Source of the DNA: Cytospora piceicola
Lineage: Eukaryota > Ascomycota > Sordariomycetes > Diaporthales > Cytosporaceae
DNA: 64,000 nucleotides
NCBI GenBank assembly: GCA_023375675.1
Contig: JALQBC010000006.1
Span: 806,001 to 870,000, forward strand
Direction: 5' to 3'
Both the position numbers and the translations under genes were made by a program. Numbering within the stretch: the stretch's first letter is position 1; each line of letters starts with the position of its first letter. The notes below the pieces were generated by a model. It had not been told where the DNA came from and ran no database searches. It worked only from the letters and a program-made list of their open reading frames with translations. This document shows positions 11,225 to 21,931 of this stretch, piece by piece.

Positions 11225-12178
11225 ATCTTAGTCTCGCATCAGGTACCCGACGACACTCCCCTGGGTAATGTATATGCTCAGTAGAGGATGGCTGGCGAGG
11301 TATGGTTGCCCAGGTGTGCATATGTGCTTCAACGGAAATGTCTTATTTCCACTTGATCAAGCAGCCCTGCCAGTTTCCCCATGCAATCAAGGAGGGAGAT
11401 GGCACTTGTGAACTCACGCAGACCTCTGCAAACGGACCTTGGAAGCAGTCCCTTGGCTGCGCATAGCCGTGACAAAACTCATCTGATATTACAGATAAGC
11501 CCATTTCCAATGTTTATTGGCTCACTGAATTCCGCGTTTGAAGTTGTTCGTTGAGGTAAATGAGTTGTGTGTGTGTGATATTCAGGGTCGGAAGCCGTTC
11601 AGAGATGGCGTGTGAAGCACTAACACGTACCTCAGTAGGCTCCCCTCCAAATTTGGAAATCTGCTGAGTTTGCTGTGTGTTAGGAAACAACTCATTTCGT
11701 ATGCTGTCTTGACTTTCTAGAAAAGAAAAACTTATATATCATATCACCATTACAAGTCCAGTGGTAATAAGGTATCCAGCTGGTCACCGTCGTCAGTTAC
11801 TCTTTTGGTGTTGCGGTTACAACCGGCCGCCATCTCTCCGCGATCGCCCTGCCCACACAACGTGCCACCCGCAAACTTTTCAGTGGTCTCAACGACCACA
11901 CTAGTCACCAAGCTTAAACCTTGAGCTTCCTCTCATCGGCGTCACATCCCAGGTAGTATTGTGGGTATCATTTCCTTGGTACAAGTGAGAGTGAGTCAAC
12001 AGCAACAACCTTATTTAGTGAAGGGTATGAGTGATACTTACTGATAAACTCACAGATACAGACAGCTTCACTTCACAAACCATCATAAGGACCTGACTGA
12101 ACTGGACGACAGGCAGACAGCCAAACACCAGCACCAACATCCCCCAAGATCTGAAGCACTGGACAAGAGACACTCAAG

Positions 12179-13114
12179 ATGGCCGACCAAGTCCTCAAGA
12201 TCGACATCAACTCCCTCCCCAGGGTCGCCTCGGGCAAGGTCCGCGACCTCTTCGACCTGGACCCCAAGACCCTCCTCTTCGTCTCCTCGGACCGGACCTC
12301 GGCCTACGACGTGGTCATGGACAACGGCATCCCGGGGCGCGGCGCCGTGCTCACCATGATCAGCGCCTTCTGGTTCCGCGTCCTGTCCGACAAGGTCCCC
12401 GGCCTCCGCACCCACTTCGTCAGCCTGCAGCCCCCCGCCGGCCGGCTCACGCCCGCCGAGGCCGCCCTCGTCCGGGGCCGCAGCATGCAGGTCCGCAAGT
12501 TCCGGGTGTTCCCCGTCGAGGCCATCGTGCGCGGCTACATCACGGGCTCCGCCTGGGTCGAGTACCAGGACCGCGGCACCGTCTGCGGCATGCCCATGCC
12601 CCCCGGGCTCCGCCAGTGCGAGGCCTTCCCCCAGGGCGCCATCTACACGCCCTCGACCAAGGCCGAGCTCGGCCAGCACGACGAGAACATCTCCCCCGAG
12701 GAGGCGGAGCGCGTCATCGGCGACGCCAAGCTCGCCAGGAGGGTCGAGGAGCTGGCACTGGCCGTGTACAGCGCCGGCCGGGAGTACGCCGCCGAGAGGG
12801 GCATCCTGATTGCCGACACCAAGTTTGAGTTTGGCCTGGATGAGGAGACGGGTGAGGTGGTGCTGATTGATGAGTGCCTGACGCCCGACTCGAGCCGCAT
12901 GTGGCCGGCGGACAAGTATGAGATTGGGAGGGACCAGGAGAGCTTCGACAAGCAGATCCTCCGGAACTGGCTTATGAGAGAGGGGCTCAAGGGGAAGCAG
13001 GGCGTTACCCTTCCTGAGGATATCAGGCAGGCCACTCTGGGCAAGTACAAGGAGGTCTTCCAGAGGCTGACTGGTAAGACACTGGAGGAGGCGTTGGCTG
13101 AGGAGGGCCTGTAA
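12179..13114 (+). CDS. ADE1: Phosphoribosylaminoimidazole-succinocarboxamide synthase (SAICAR synthetase)
   Basis: 311 residues, the usual length of yeast Ade1. It joins aspartate to CAIR with ATP in purine biosynthesis, in the cytosol. Motifs in order: SGKVRDLFDLDPKTLLFVSSDRTSAYD near the N-terminus (nucleotide-binding lobe), VEAIVRGYITGSAWVEY (the SAICAR signature), TPSTKAELGQHDENIS, LIADTKFEFG and LIDECLTPDSSRMWP (second signature). Single exon, strongly GC-biased at third positions, as expected of a highly expressed housekeeping gene. The start is fixed by the conserved N-terminus. It converges with the zinc-cluster gene, 217 bp apart. Confidence 0.97.
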   Translation: MADQVLKIDINSLPRVASGKVRDLFDLDPKTLLFVSSDRTSAYDVVMDNGIPGRGAVLTMISAFWFRVLSDKVPGLRTHFVSLQPPAGRLTPAEAALVRGRSMQVRKFRVFPVEAIVRGYITGSAWVEYQDRGTVCGMPMPPGLRQCEAFPQGAIYTPSTKAELGQHDENISPEEAERVIGDAKLARRVEELALAVYSAGREYAAERGILIADTKFEFGLDEETGEVVLIDECLTPDSSRMWPADKYEIGRDQESFDKQILRNWLMREGLKGKQGVTLPEDIRQATLGKYKEVFQRLTGKTLEEALAEEGL

Positions 13115-13331
13115 GTGCAATGTGGGCCTGTAGAGGATTCAGGCCTTGATACCCGGGCACGTTTTTATTACCTTCATCAAAATGAGTAAAAGAAGAATTT
13201 CTCAAAAGGCATCGGAAAATTGGCTTATTGAAACTGGCTGCAGGAGCACGAGAGTGGGTGATGAGTGGTCGTTTGATACAACCAACGAAACTCAAAATTA
13301 TCGTCCTGGCTAGCCCTTTCAGCTTCTCTTT

Positions 13332-16041
13332 TTATGTCAAGCTGAACCTATCCTGATATACCCCGTTATCCCCAGTATAAGGAGCCTGCAACGCAAACAA
13401 TTCATTACCAAACATGCTGCAGCCATTATCGCCTGCCATTCCACTGCTCGCAGCCGATATCGCCCCAGACAGATGTCCAGCGTCAGGCCAGGAGCTCCAG
13501 TCCCTAGAGTCTTGTCCGATAGCACACATCCAGTCGTCGAGGCCGGCCAGGCCTCCCCCATAATATGGTTGTAACGGCCTGAACAATTCAATCGGCTGGC
13601 CTGTTTCCCAATTGCCATAGACGGGTGTTTCGTCGACAACACAATCGCTCCGAGCGTCGGGGGTCTCCACCTCCATCGTCGGCTCCGGCGTGTCAGACGC
13701 CACCACCATCTTTCCTTTGCCTTTGATGTCACGCACACCGTTCATCAGCCCTGCACCAGCATGATGCTCTTGATCCTCCCCTGCTTCTTCTTCGCGGGAG
13801 GGGCTTGCTTTGAGAGACCTCCTGAAGTCCTCAGACAAAGTTTGGTAAAGACCGCGGACGATGTCTGGAAGTTGGCGCTTAAGACTCTCCTCCACGGGGC
13901 TGAATTCCTGTTCGATCCGAAGTTCTAGTGCCCTCTTCACCCTCCTTGGGAGCTCCCTGGCCATATACTCATCGTAACGGGCCATTTGTCCCGGCCCACC
14001 GTTCTCAGCCTGAGTCGGCAGCTCAAAGTAAGGGTTCGGTATCGGAGTAGGATCTTCGTCTTCCTTGAGCGGAAAGCATATCCGGTACACATCCCTCCAT
14101 TTCTCCTTCTCTGTCCTATCAGATCTTTTCCGGCTTCTCAGTTGCCTCTCCTGCGACGAGGTGATCCCTTCCAGGGTCTTTGCTCCGGCGGTCCGCTGGC
14201 ACGGAACTTGCGATTGAGAGTGCTGCTCAAGGCCCTGTTCGTTGAGGAAGACCTCGTGGCATCGGAGACAGTGAACTGGAAGACGGTGCCGTCGGTAGAG
14301 ATGCTCCTTTAATCGATGAACGGTCGTCCAACCTGGCCCGACGCATTTGCCCTGATGCTGATATCTGTGAGGGTCCCGCTTGAAGAAAGGGCACGCTAGC
14401 CTCTTCACTTCTGCCTCCTCGGTTTTCGCCTTCTTTGTCTTTGGCCCCTCGTTTTCTTCGTTATCAGAGCTATCGTCCTCAGGGCTTGCCAACCGCTTGC
14501 CCTTTCGTGAGACGCCCCTCCGCGCACTGCTCCTTGCACTGCTGCTCGGCGCAGCAGCTCCCGCAAATGACGACGCTGTCTGTTGGGAGGGTTTGGCTCC
14601 ATTTCCATTCTCTTGACCGCTGGCCAATACGGCAAAGAAATAATCCATCAACTGACCCAAGAGGATGCTCTTTTGTTCCTCCCGGGAAACTAGCCCGGGG
14701 GTTGAGGAGGAATTGCAAAGGCTATCCGTCACGGGACCCGAGTGTGCGCTGGTATACGAAGTGTCCATTGACTCGTCCTCACTGGCAGCGCATCTTGGTG
14801 TCTCCTTTGGGCTCCTTTTGTTCTTTGAGCGCGGTATCTCGCGAGGTAGAGAAGCACTGCTGGGGCTGAGACTCGCCTCGTCCAGAAATTGCTGCATTCG
14901 GGGCGCAGGGCAGCTCTGTACCTTCCTCTCACCGTGCCGCGAGCAACGAGCCACTTTACCCAGGGTTGGTTGGACCTTCCTTGCTGTTGCTATCACTGAG
15001 CGTATGTCGTGCTTCAGGGGACATAGCTGTTGAGGTCCGACACCCTTTTGAAGCATGGCCGATAGTGCGGAAACATAGCTCCTCTGCTGCTTGAAAAGCC
15101 CTTGTTTCCAACTACTTGGGCTATTGCAAGCAAGGCCACTCTCAGAAGTGACTGGAACTTGCTCTGAAGACGAGTCTTCCGTCTCGCGAGTCGACAAGGA
15201 CGTGTTGTTGCTGTTGTCGGTACTGGACCACCACCTCGAGATCCAGCTCACCTCGCTAGACCCCGTACTGGCACTCTCTAGCTGTCTGTCAAGTCGGCAT
15301 TGCTCCAGGAAGCACCTGGATAGGGAAACGTCCTCGCTTTCAGGGAGAGACATGGACAAGAGCACCTTCTCGGTACTTCTAGTCGGCGATGTAGCAGGGA
15401 TATCCACTGGAGACGTGGACGTCTTCCAAATATCGTACTTTAGGAGTCTCTTGGGGATTTCGGGGCTGAAATGGCGGTATCCAAGGTTACCATGAGGCTC
15501 AGACCCGCTTGGTATACCAGTATCCTTCGGTCTTGCGCTGTGATCTCGAGCCGGGGAGCCAGTTGGTGAAGGGACCTTCCGGGTACGCATGGAGTCCATC
15601 ATCATCTGCAGCTCATGCAGTCCTGAGACCGCAGGTTCGCATTAGTAGGGTAGGACCAAGAGAAATAGTGTATGGCGCGAGAGAAGAAGAACACATACCA
15701 TCAGGCTCCCTCTGCTCCTCTCCATGAGGTTTTGCAGATCTAGGAGGAGGATACCCTGAGCACTCCCTCTTCGCCCGAGAGCAATTTGTGCAGGCAGGCA
15801 ACTCCTGATCACACTTGATCCTTCTTTGTCTACAGCGGACTCACGTCAGCTCATGCGCCGGCAGACAGGACATATCTAGTCTGGTGTAGACTTACTTGCA
15901 GTTGTTGCAGCCCGTCCTCATTTTCTGTTTGCTGGTTCGCGTGCGCCGAGCCACCAATGGCACCTCCAAGAACGAGTGTGTAGTCTGACAAAGGCCGTTC
16001 ACGTCACCCTCAACAATTTTGTCACTGTGGCGTGGCAACAT
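13332..16041 (-). CDS. Zn2Cys6 transcription regulator with an additional C2H2-like domain
   Basis: Exons 16041-15896, 15829-15699 and 15622-13332 give 855 residues. The short introns of 66 and 76 bp have clean GT...AG ends. Splicing exon 1 to exon 2 builds a canonical zinc cluster Cx2Cx6Cx6Cx2Cx6C (cysteines about residues 45, 48, 55, 62, 65, 72), the DNA-binding domain of fungal Gal4-type regulators. A long Ser-rich disordered part follows, then a second zinc-binding region at about 503-560 (LACPFFKRDP, GPGWTTVHRLKEHLYRRH, CLRCHEVFLNEQGLEQH), known from many fungal nuclear proteins. A basic PKTKKAK stretch before it could be a nuclear signal. The ATG at 16041 is the first in frame; a downstream Met just before the cluster is also possible. 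Target genes are unknown; the divergent dioxygenase is the nearest candidate. Confidence 0.85.
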
Positions 16042-16719
16042 CTTGTCAGGCCGGGGAAAGAACTGCTGTTAGGGCTTTCGAGGAATAAGAAAGATTCAGT
16101 CTAATTCGTGTCTCACCAGCAGTAATTTACGGGGCCTCGTCTACTTTTATTCAATACCTGGACCACAAGGCTCGCAGCCCACTTGCGGTTTTGCGCAAAC
16201 TCGCCCTGTCAGGCTGTCGGAGGGGCAACCCCAGGATGGTCATGCTCACCATCTCATGCAGCTAAGCATGCACACAATATCTTGGTAGCCAATGGCATGT
16301 TTGGCGATCCAAGGCCTCCAGGACACTCTTGGGAGGAGCCCCGCGTCTCAACCCCAAAATTTTATAACATCAGGTCGTGAACACTGAAGGCCTTTATAGA
16401 CGATACTGCACAGGCTAAATAGGTCTGGTAATCTTCGTTTGCATGATAACGGAGAAAATATCGGACGATCGGCGATGGCGCAATCGAGGTGTTCCGGGCT
16501 TGCGGCCCCATCGCCGCGGTGTTCCTGATTACGCCATTCCAGAGTCCGGGACAGGAAGAGGTACAAAAGCCTTAAGTATGTAAATATGAAGAAAGTCTAT
16601 TGAAAGGGGATTCTTGCAATCGAATTTCAAGATTTCGAGGTTTGGGATCACTGACCCCTGAATCCTCTCAGCTCACCTCATCTCACCTCACGACGCGGAA
16701 CTCAACGCGCAACACTGAA
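16042..16719. promoter_or_regulatory. Divergent promoter, zinc-cluster regulator / dioxygenase
   Basis: 678 bp between two divergent starts. Small frames only, no gene. It presumably carries both promoters. Confidence 0.45.
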
Positions 16720-17751
16720 ATGTCGGCCGTCCCGGACCTCACTCCGGCCCAAATCGGCCAGCTTCCCTCCCAGAAGCAGTTCGAAATCGACGGCAACACC
16801 ATCTCCTTCCCGCTCGTGCTCACCCCCGGAGACCCTGAGCCGGAGACCCTTACGACCGCCTTCGTATCCACGGACGCCGTCGCCGACTGGATCACCCGCA
16901 ACCAGAACCAACTGGTCGAGCTCGCAAAGTCGCACGGAGCCGTCCTCTTCCGGGACTTCTGTCCACCGATATCAACGGCGGCGGACTTCGATGCGGTCTG
17001 TAAGTCGTTCGGGCTGACCGAGTTTCCTTATATCGGCGGTGCAGCGCCTCGGACTGTCATCACAGGGTCCGTGTTCACGGCGAACGAGTCCCCCGCCGAC
17101 CAGCTCATCCCGTTCCACCACGAGATGGCGCAGAGCAGGACCCATCCTGGGGTGTTGTTCTTCTTCTGTCTGAAAGCACCCGAGGAGGGCGGGGAGACTC
17201 CCATTGTGCTGTCAAATCTGGTGTACGAGCGGGTCAAGGGCGAGTTTCCGGATTTTGTAGCGGAGCTGGAGGAGAAAGGGGTCAGATATGTGAGGTATCT
17301 ACCGGAGGTGGACGACCCTTCGAGCGCGATCGGGAGGGGATGGAAGTCTACCTTTGCCGTTGAGGAGAAGGAGGACGCGGAGAGAGTTGGGAGGGAAATG
17401 GGTATGGAGCTGGAATGGTTAGAGGGCAACATCCTGAAGACGACGACGGCAGTCATCCCTGCCACGAAAAAGGATGTACGCACGGGCAAGACGTCCTGGT
17501 TTAACAGCATCGTGGCGGCCTTTACGGGATGGAAGGACAAACGCAACGATCCACATAAGGCAGTGGTATTCGGGGACGGCAAACCTCTGGATGCAGATGT
17601 CCTTGGGAGATGTCTCGAGATCATGAACGAGCTGGCCGTGGCGTTCGAGTGGAAGCGTGGTGACGTTCTGATGGTGGATAATTGGGTGACGCTGCACTCG
17701 AGGAATTCTTTCAAGGGGGAACGGGTCGTTTACGCGACCTTGTGGAAATGA
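16720..17751 (+). CDS. TauD/TfdA-like Fe(II)/2-oxoglutarate dioxygenase (clavaminate synthase-like)
   Basis: 343-residue single-exon protein. The ATG at 16720 is preferred over the in-frame upstream ATG at 16600, because homologues begin just before the conserved part and the 40 extra codons look like leader. Features: GAVLFRDF, FPYIGGAAPRT, the metal motif HHEM (His133-x-Glu135 of the HxD/E...H facial triad), HPGVLFFFCLKAPEEGGETPI, and the distal RGDVLMVDNWVTLHSRNSF with the second metal His, followed by FKGERVVYATLW with the 2-oxoglutarate-binding Arg. The typical reaction is oxidative decarboxylation of 2-oxoglutarate coupled to substrate hydroxylation; the substrate cannot be told. It is divergent from a zinc-cluster regulator, which may control it. 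Confidence 0.85.
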   Translation: MSAVPDLTPAQIGQLPSQKQFEIDGNTISFPLVLTPGDPEPETLTTAFVSTDAVADWITRNQNQLVELAKSHGAVLFRDFCPPISTAADFDAVCKSFGLTEFPYIGGAAPRTVITGSVFTANESPADQLIPFHHEMAQSRTHPGVLFFFCLKAPEEGGETPIVLSNLVYERVKGEFPDFVAELEEKGVRYVRYLPEVDDPSSAIGRGWKSTFAVEEKEDAERVGREMGMELEWLEGNILKTTTAVIPATKKDVRTGKTSWFNSIVAAFTGWKDKRNDPHKAVVFGDGKPLDADVLGRCLEIMNELAVAFEWKRGDVLMVDNWVTLHSRNSFKGERVVYATLWK

Positions 17752-18237
17752 CGAATATATATATATATATATATATATTTATTTATTCATGATAAGTATT
17801 AAGAAATGGCGAGTGAGTGTTGGTGGCCTCAACGGTGCCAATGGTTTCCTCCTTTCTTAACCCGTTGCACCATTATGATGATGGCCATTTATGAAGGTTC
17901 TCAAAACTCAACTGGTTGTAAAGAAGACGAGAAACAAACATGGAGAGAGAGAGAGACAGCTTATTATGTCGAAGTGGCCATTATTATATCATATGTTGAA
18001 GGCGTCATGGTGGATGGGTCTCATTGGTACTTAAGCGCACTTTCTGCATATGAGAATGACAAGCCGAGGCTTCATACTTAGTATGTAGCACATCTCGTCA
18101 TTGCACGAACCGGTGGAGCGTGCCCGCCCATCAATTGATCAATCATCCCCTCAAAACAACAAACCCCAGCGCTGCCCCGGTGGCAGAACATCGCTGTCCT
18201 CACACCACAATTGTTCCCAAATACCGTGTTTCTCAAG
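17752..18237. other. Intergenic region with an (AT)12 microsatellite
   Basis: 486 bp between the dioxygenase stop and the PEX16 start. The repeat at 17755-17778 is perfect (AT)12, starting four bases after the stop codon. No other feature. Confidence 0.6.
17755..17778 (+). repeat. (AT)12 microsatellite
   Basis: Twelve uninterrupted AT units in the 3' flank of the dioxygenase. Confidence 0.97.
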
Positions 18238-19669
18238 ATGTCGACACCGGCAGACGCCGCACACACAGAGACCAAATGGTCGCCTCCCCTCGCCAATGTC
18301 AGCAGCGCCCTCGCCCTGCCTCCAAAATGGCTGGCAATGTACGACGACTTCATCACGAAGAACGCCAGTCAAGTCTCGCAGTTGGAGTCTGCCCTGCGGT
18401 CATTAACATACATAATCCCAGGTAAAGATTCACAAAGCCCTCTTATTCCGTTGTTCCCTGCTTCACACTGACCGCCCAACACCAGGCCGTTTCCGCGACG
18501 CCGAGCTCGCGACCGAGTCCATCCACTCCTCCGTCCAGCTCCTCAGCCTCTACCACGACATCCTCCTCTTCCGCTCCGCCCCCTCGGCCCCCTCGCCCGC
18601 GGGCACCCCGCTCTCCAGGAGCCTGCACGCGCGCTACACGCGCTTCTGGGCCGCCAGGTCCAAGCTCTACCGGCGCGTCGCCGTCGCCCTGCACGTCGTC
18701 CAGTACACCGAGCTGCTGCTCGAGATGTGGGCGAAGCGGAGGGGCGAGGCCATGAGGTGGAGGGTCGTGGTGCTCGTCGAGGCGGTCAAGGCGCTCTGCA
18801 GGCTCCTGCTGCTGAGGATCACGAGGTCCAGGCCGCTGGTCACGCCTGCCCTGCCCGAGAGGGACACGGTGGTCGAGCCGGACGAGGACGAGGAGGATGA
18901 CGGGAAGGCGCTGGCGGAGATGATGGGCGAGGAGGACGGCCACGCAAGCGGGTCTACGGCGGAGGACAAGGCGCTGGTGGAGCACGACGGCACAAATGGG
19001 AACGGGACAGCCACCAACGGCAACAGCAACGGCACCATACACCCAGCGCACCAGCGCCTCACCAACGGCCACACCCCCCAGCCTCAAGCACCACCACACC
19101 CCACAGCCTCCTCCAAGAAAGTATGGTCCATGCCCCGGACGGGCCAGACCCTGCCCACCCTCCCGAGCCGCGGCGACATCTCCACCTACCTCCAGTCCCG
19201 GGTCCTGACGGCCGACGACATCAAGCCCGCCACCAAGCTCCTCTCCTCCCTCCGGGGCCCCGCCCACACCGCCGAGGTGCTCCACATCCTCGCGCCCCTG
19301 GCCTACGCCGTCGCCCTCTCCCGCTGCGACCCCTCCCGGCGCCGGTCCGGCTGGGCGCCCTGGCTCGTCGGCCTGGCCGTGCAGCTGGCCGCGCGGCAGC
19401 TCGCCGCCCGCGCGCGGGAGCGGCAGCAGCAGCAGGGCGCCGGGGTGGGCAGGGGCGGCGGTGGCGGCGGCACGGCGCTGGAGAGGGAGGAGTGGAAGCG
19501 GAGGGGCAGGCAGATGTGGTGGTGGCTGATGCGCGGCGCCGCCTACGAGAACGTCACGAAGGTGGTGGTGGGTGGCGTGCGGCGGCGGGTGCCCGGCTTC
19601 GTGGGCACTATATTGGAGGACTATGAGTACCTGTGGGAGAATTACTACTTCAGCACGAGTGACTCCTGA
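18238..19669 (+). CDS. pex16: Peroxisomal membrane biogenesis protein PEX16
   Basis: Exons 18238-18421 and 18486-19669 (64-bp intron) give 455 residues. PEX16 sits in the peroxisome/ER membrane and helps insert peroxisomal membrane proteins with PEX3/PEX19. The start of the family is clear: LPPKWLAMYDDFITKNASQV, then ESALRSLTYIIPG joined across the intron to RFRDAELATESIHS and LLSLYHDILL. Later blocks are VVQYTELLLEMWAKR, RWRVVVLVEAVKALCRL, the poorly conserved acidic/Asn-rich insert at about 195-290, HILAPLAYAVALSRC and the end MRGAAYENVTK...LEDYEYLWENYYF. In-frame splicing at CCA-G/GC-CGT is needed to join the two conserved halves. An upstream in-frame ATG at 18211 exists but adds no conserved sequence. 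Confidence 0.93.
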
Positions 19670-20280
19670 GGGAGGCGGGCAGGTTGGAGGTGACACTGGT
19701 GTGGCAAATCGACAGTAGTTTATTATCACTGGATATTATCAAGAGGTGTAGAGCTTAGACGCGCCATCTAGTTGCCATTGGTGGTGGGAGCGCGAGGAGG
19801 ATGCCCACGGAATAACAAGGAAAACGAGAAGTCTATCCTGAGTGGAAGGACGATGTTGAATGAATATACCCCAGGACAGGAGGGAGCATGGAGAGCGGCG
19901 TCAGTTTGGCGATAGTGCTGGATTCAAAATCTATCTGGTTCATCTGTACGAATAGGATTCTCATGATCAGGATCGTTCGATGGTGGCGGCATTTCACGAT
20001 GGGCTTTTACAATACACGGCCGCCCATTGAACATGTGCAAGTAGAAACATGAGTACTATGCTCTGGATTCTGAACTTTTGGGCGAGCTGACAACTGAAAT
20101 TGGGCGAAGGATGACCCAGACCAAACTAGACAGTAAACTCGTGCTGGTAGTTGTGGTAGTTGATCGCATTGTTAGTGGGTTACTCATTAGAGTTGCGCAC
20201 GCATATCACAAAAAATTGATCATCAAGGACGAGTTTTTGTTTGTAGGACATCTTCATTCCTAACAGCTGAAGTTCAATAA
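19670..20280. other. Convergent 3' region between PEX16 and hac1
   Basis: 611 bp; presumably the 3' UTRs of PEX16 and of the hac1 transcript. No gene. Confidence 0.5.
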
Positions 20281-21098
20281 TCAACTAGGCCGTCTGTCAC
20301 GGATCCTCTTCCCAAGAACGCCATTCGCCTTCTCCTCCAGACTAGATTCCCGTTTCCTTTTACTCCCGGCTAACTTGTCAGACAAAAACACAATTGGTTT
20401 GGTAGACGTGGCCCGGGGTCCCTTGGTTGCTATGAGAGTCTTGTCTTCCTTTCCCTGCCTGGACACCTGGTCCTTAATATCGAGACTTTTGACCGTCGTT
20501 CGAATCGCCCACATGAGAGCGATGAGACGCTCAGGAGATGGCAGAGATGCCGACAACCCGTCGCTAACACACTCATCGTGCCCATTGGACCCGCGGTAAT
20601 CGCGTCTCCTAGTGAGACTCAACCGCAAGACCTCGAGCGTCGCATCCTGAAGAGGACGCGCCAGCTGTCGGTTGCAGGTTAGAATCTTGCGCAGGGTGCG
20701 AAGCCGCAGGGTCTTGGAGGCCCGTGAGGTGCTGCTGTTGGTTGTCGAATCCGCTGGATTCTCCGTTTTCGAATGGGTTGGACTCGAGCCACTGGTTGAC
20801 GTCGAAGACTTGGTTGGAGTCAAAGGCAAGTTCGAAATGTTGTTGGTCACTAGGGAAATGATCGATGTCAAGATCGCTTGCGTGGGGGGAAGAGGCAAGG
20901 AGGCTCTCATAGACATCGAGATTATCGCTAACGGACGATTCTCCCAGAGGGAGAGGAGCGTTGCCGAAGAGCTGTGCACCAGCAGCAGGAGTTGCTGGAA
21001 CAGGAGCAGCGCCGGATGCAGCGACTGCGTCGAGGCCAGACCACAAGGAGATATCTTCACCAGCCGTTGACACTGCAGGTCACTACACAATACCACTG
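20281..21098 (-). other. Alternative hac1 reading frame used when the 23-nt intron is kept
   Basis: If the Ire1 intron is retained, the bZIP frame stays open for about 272 more codons to a stop at 20281, giving a 531-residue product, longer than the spliced one. It overlaps the spliced C-terminal frame for about 470 bp and continues beyond its stop. A late stretch (residues around LPSPERLIALMWAIR) looks protein-like rather than random. Whether it is made is unknown. Confidence 0.55.
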
Positions 21099-21931
21099 CA
21101 GGATATTGTGTCATCGGGTGGGTGGAAGTGTTCTCCTGGGCGGCCTCGACAGCGCGCGGGGCAGCTGCAGGAAGCTCTTCGGCAACTGCGTCCTCAAGCT
21201 CGAACTCGTCTTCTTCGGGAACGGGAGTGAGTGCCGGTGAGATAGAGGCGGGGTTGATCGTCTTGGGCGTCTGGTTGGACTTGTTGACAAGCTCCTCGAT
21301 CAGGTTCATACTGGACTCGGAGGGTTGTGTTGAAAGTCCCTGAAACTCATGGGATGGGAACAGAGGCTGAGACAGAGTCATGGAGTTGCTGTTAGGTGCG
21401 GCGCCGCCCAGGTCAGGCCTGACCTTCTTCAGCTCGTCCTGCAACATGGCGTTGGCTCTCTGGAGCTCCAACACGGCAGCCTCGAGGTCCTTGTTCTTTT
21501 GTGCCAGGGCCTCGGTCTCCTGTCGCTTTCGCTCTCGGGATGACTGGGCTGCCCGACGGTTCCGGAGAACACGCTCGACTCGGCGCTGCTCCTTCTCGTC
21601 TTCTGTTTTGGCCCGTTTCCTAAGCTATCGTTAGAAAGGGTCGGCTGAATATTGCATGCAGCAGTGATTCTTACCTTGGAGGCAGGTTTGTTTTTGGTTC
21701 TGGGAGCACTTGGCCCCAGGACTTCCTCTTCTTGGTAGGCTTCCTGTCGCCCGATTCTTCTGGCTCTGGTGACGGCGAGTCAAAAGCGCCGGGTGACATG
21801 GAAGATGCCGAGAAGAGGTTTGATGGGTCCATCGTCGCCGGTGTCGATGGTTCTGGTGAAAAGAGACTTGGGTATGACTCTGAAATAGACTCGTGCTTGA
21901 CGAGCGGCGACGGGTCGGGTGTGGACTCCAT
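20609..21931 (-). CDS. hac1: HAC1/HacA bZIP activator of the unfolded protein response (Ire1-spliced form)
   Basis: Exons 21931-21675, 21619-21099 and 21075-20609 give 414 residues. The first junction is an ordinary 55-bp GT...AG intron. The second removes 23 nt (21098-21076) that lack GT...AG ends but match Ire1 cleavage sites. The protein has the block diagnostic of fungal HacA, KKRKSWGQVLPEPKTNLPP, directly followed by KRAKTEDEKEQRRVERVLR and the basic region NRRAAQSSRERKR, then a leucine zipper. The spliced C-terminus ends in a Gly-Ala-Ser-rich GASSSGCD motif, like Trichoderma Hac1. The unspliced frame instead runs on to 20281. The factor induces chaperone and secretion genes in the nucleus after ER stress. 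The ATG at 21931 is the first true ATG in frame. Confidence 0.93.
21068..21110 (-). promoter_or_regulatory. Twin Ire1-type splice hairpins of hac1
   Basis: Read on the minus strand, CACAATATC and GGTATTGTG (21110-21102 and 21094-21086) pair as a 9-bp stem with one wobble around the 7-nt loop CTGCAGT. TGAC and GTCA (21082-21079 and 21071-21068) pair as a 4-bp stem around a second CTGCAGT loop. Both loops fit the Ire1 consensus CNG/CNGN. Cutting after CTG in each removes 23 nt and joins the bZIP frame to the conserved C-terminus. Confidence 0.9.

Larger units (their letters stand above)
9848..12178. other. Intergenic region, 2.3 kb
   Basis: Lies between the protease and ADE1 start codons, so both promoters are here. 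Only weak frames occur (10215-10871 plus strand is the longest and has no conserved feature). It contains a C14 run at 10718-10731 and two perfect TACCTAGGTA palindromes. No tRNA-like structure was found. Confidence 0.55.

Noticed and set aside
12083..13120. 345-codon minus-strand frame
   Set aside because: Antisense of ADE1; no domain, Leu/Gly/Val-rich shadow.
16600..16719. Upstream in-frame ATG for the dioxygenase
   Set aside because: The 40 extra residues look like untranslated leader and the family starts after 16720.
18443..19729. 428-codon minus-strand frame
   Set aside because: Antisense of PEX16; low-complexity shadow while the plus strand carries clear PEX16 motifs.
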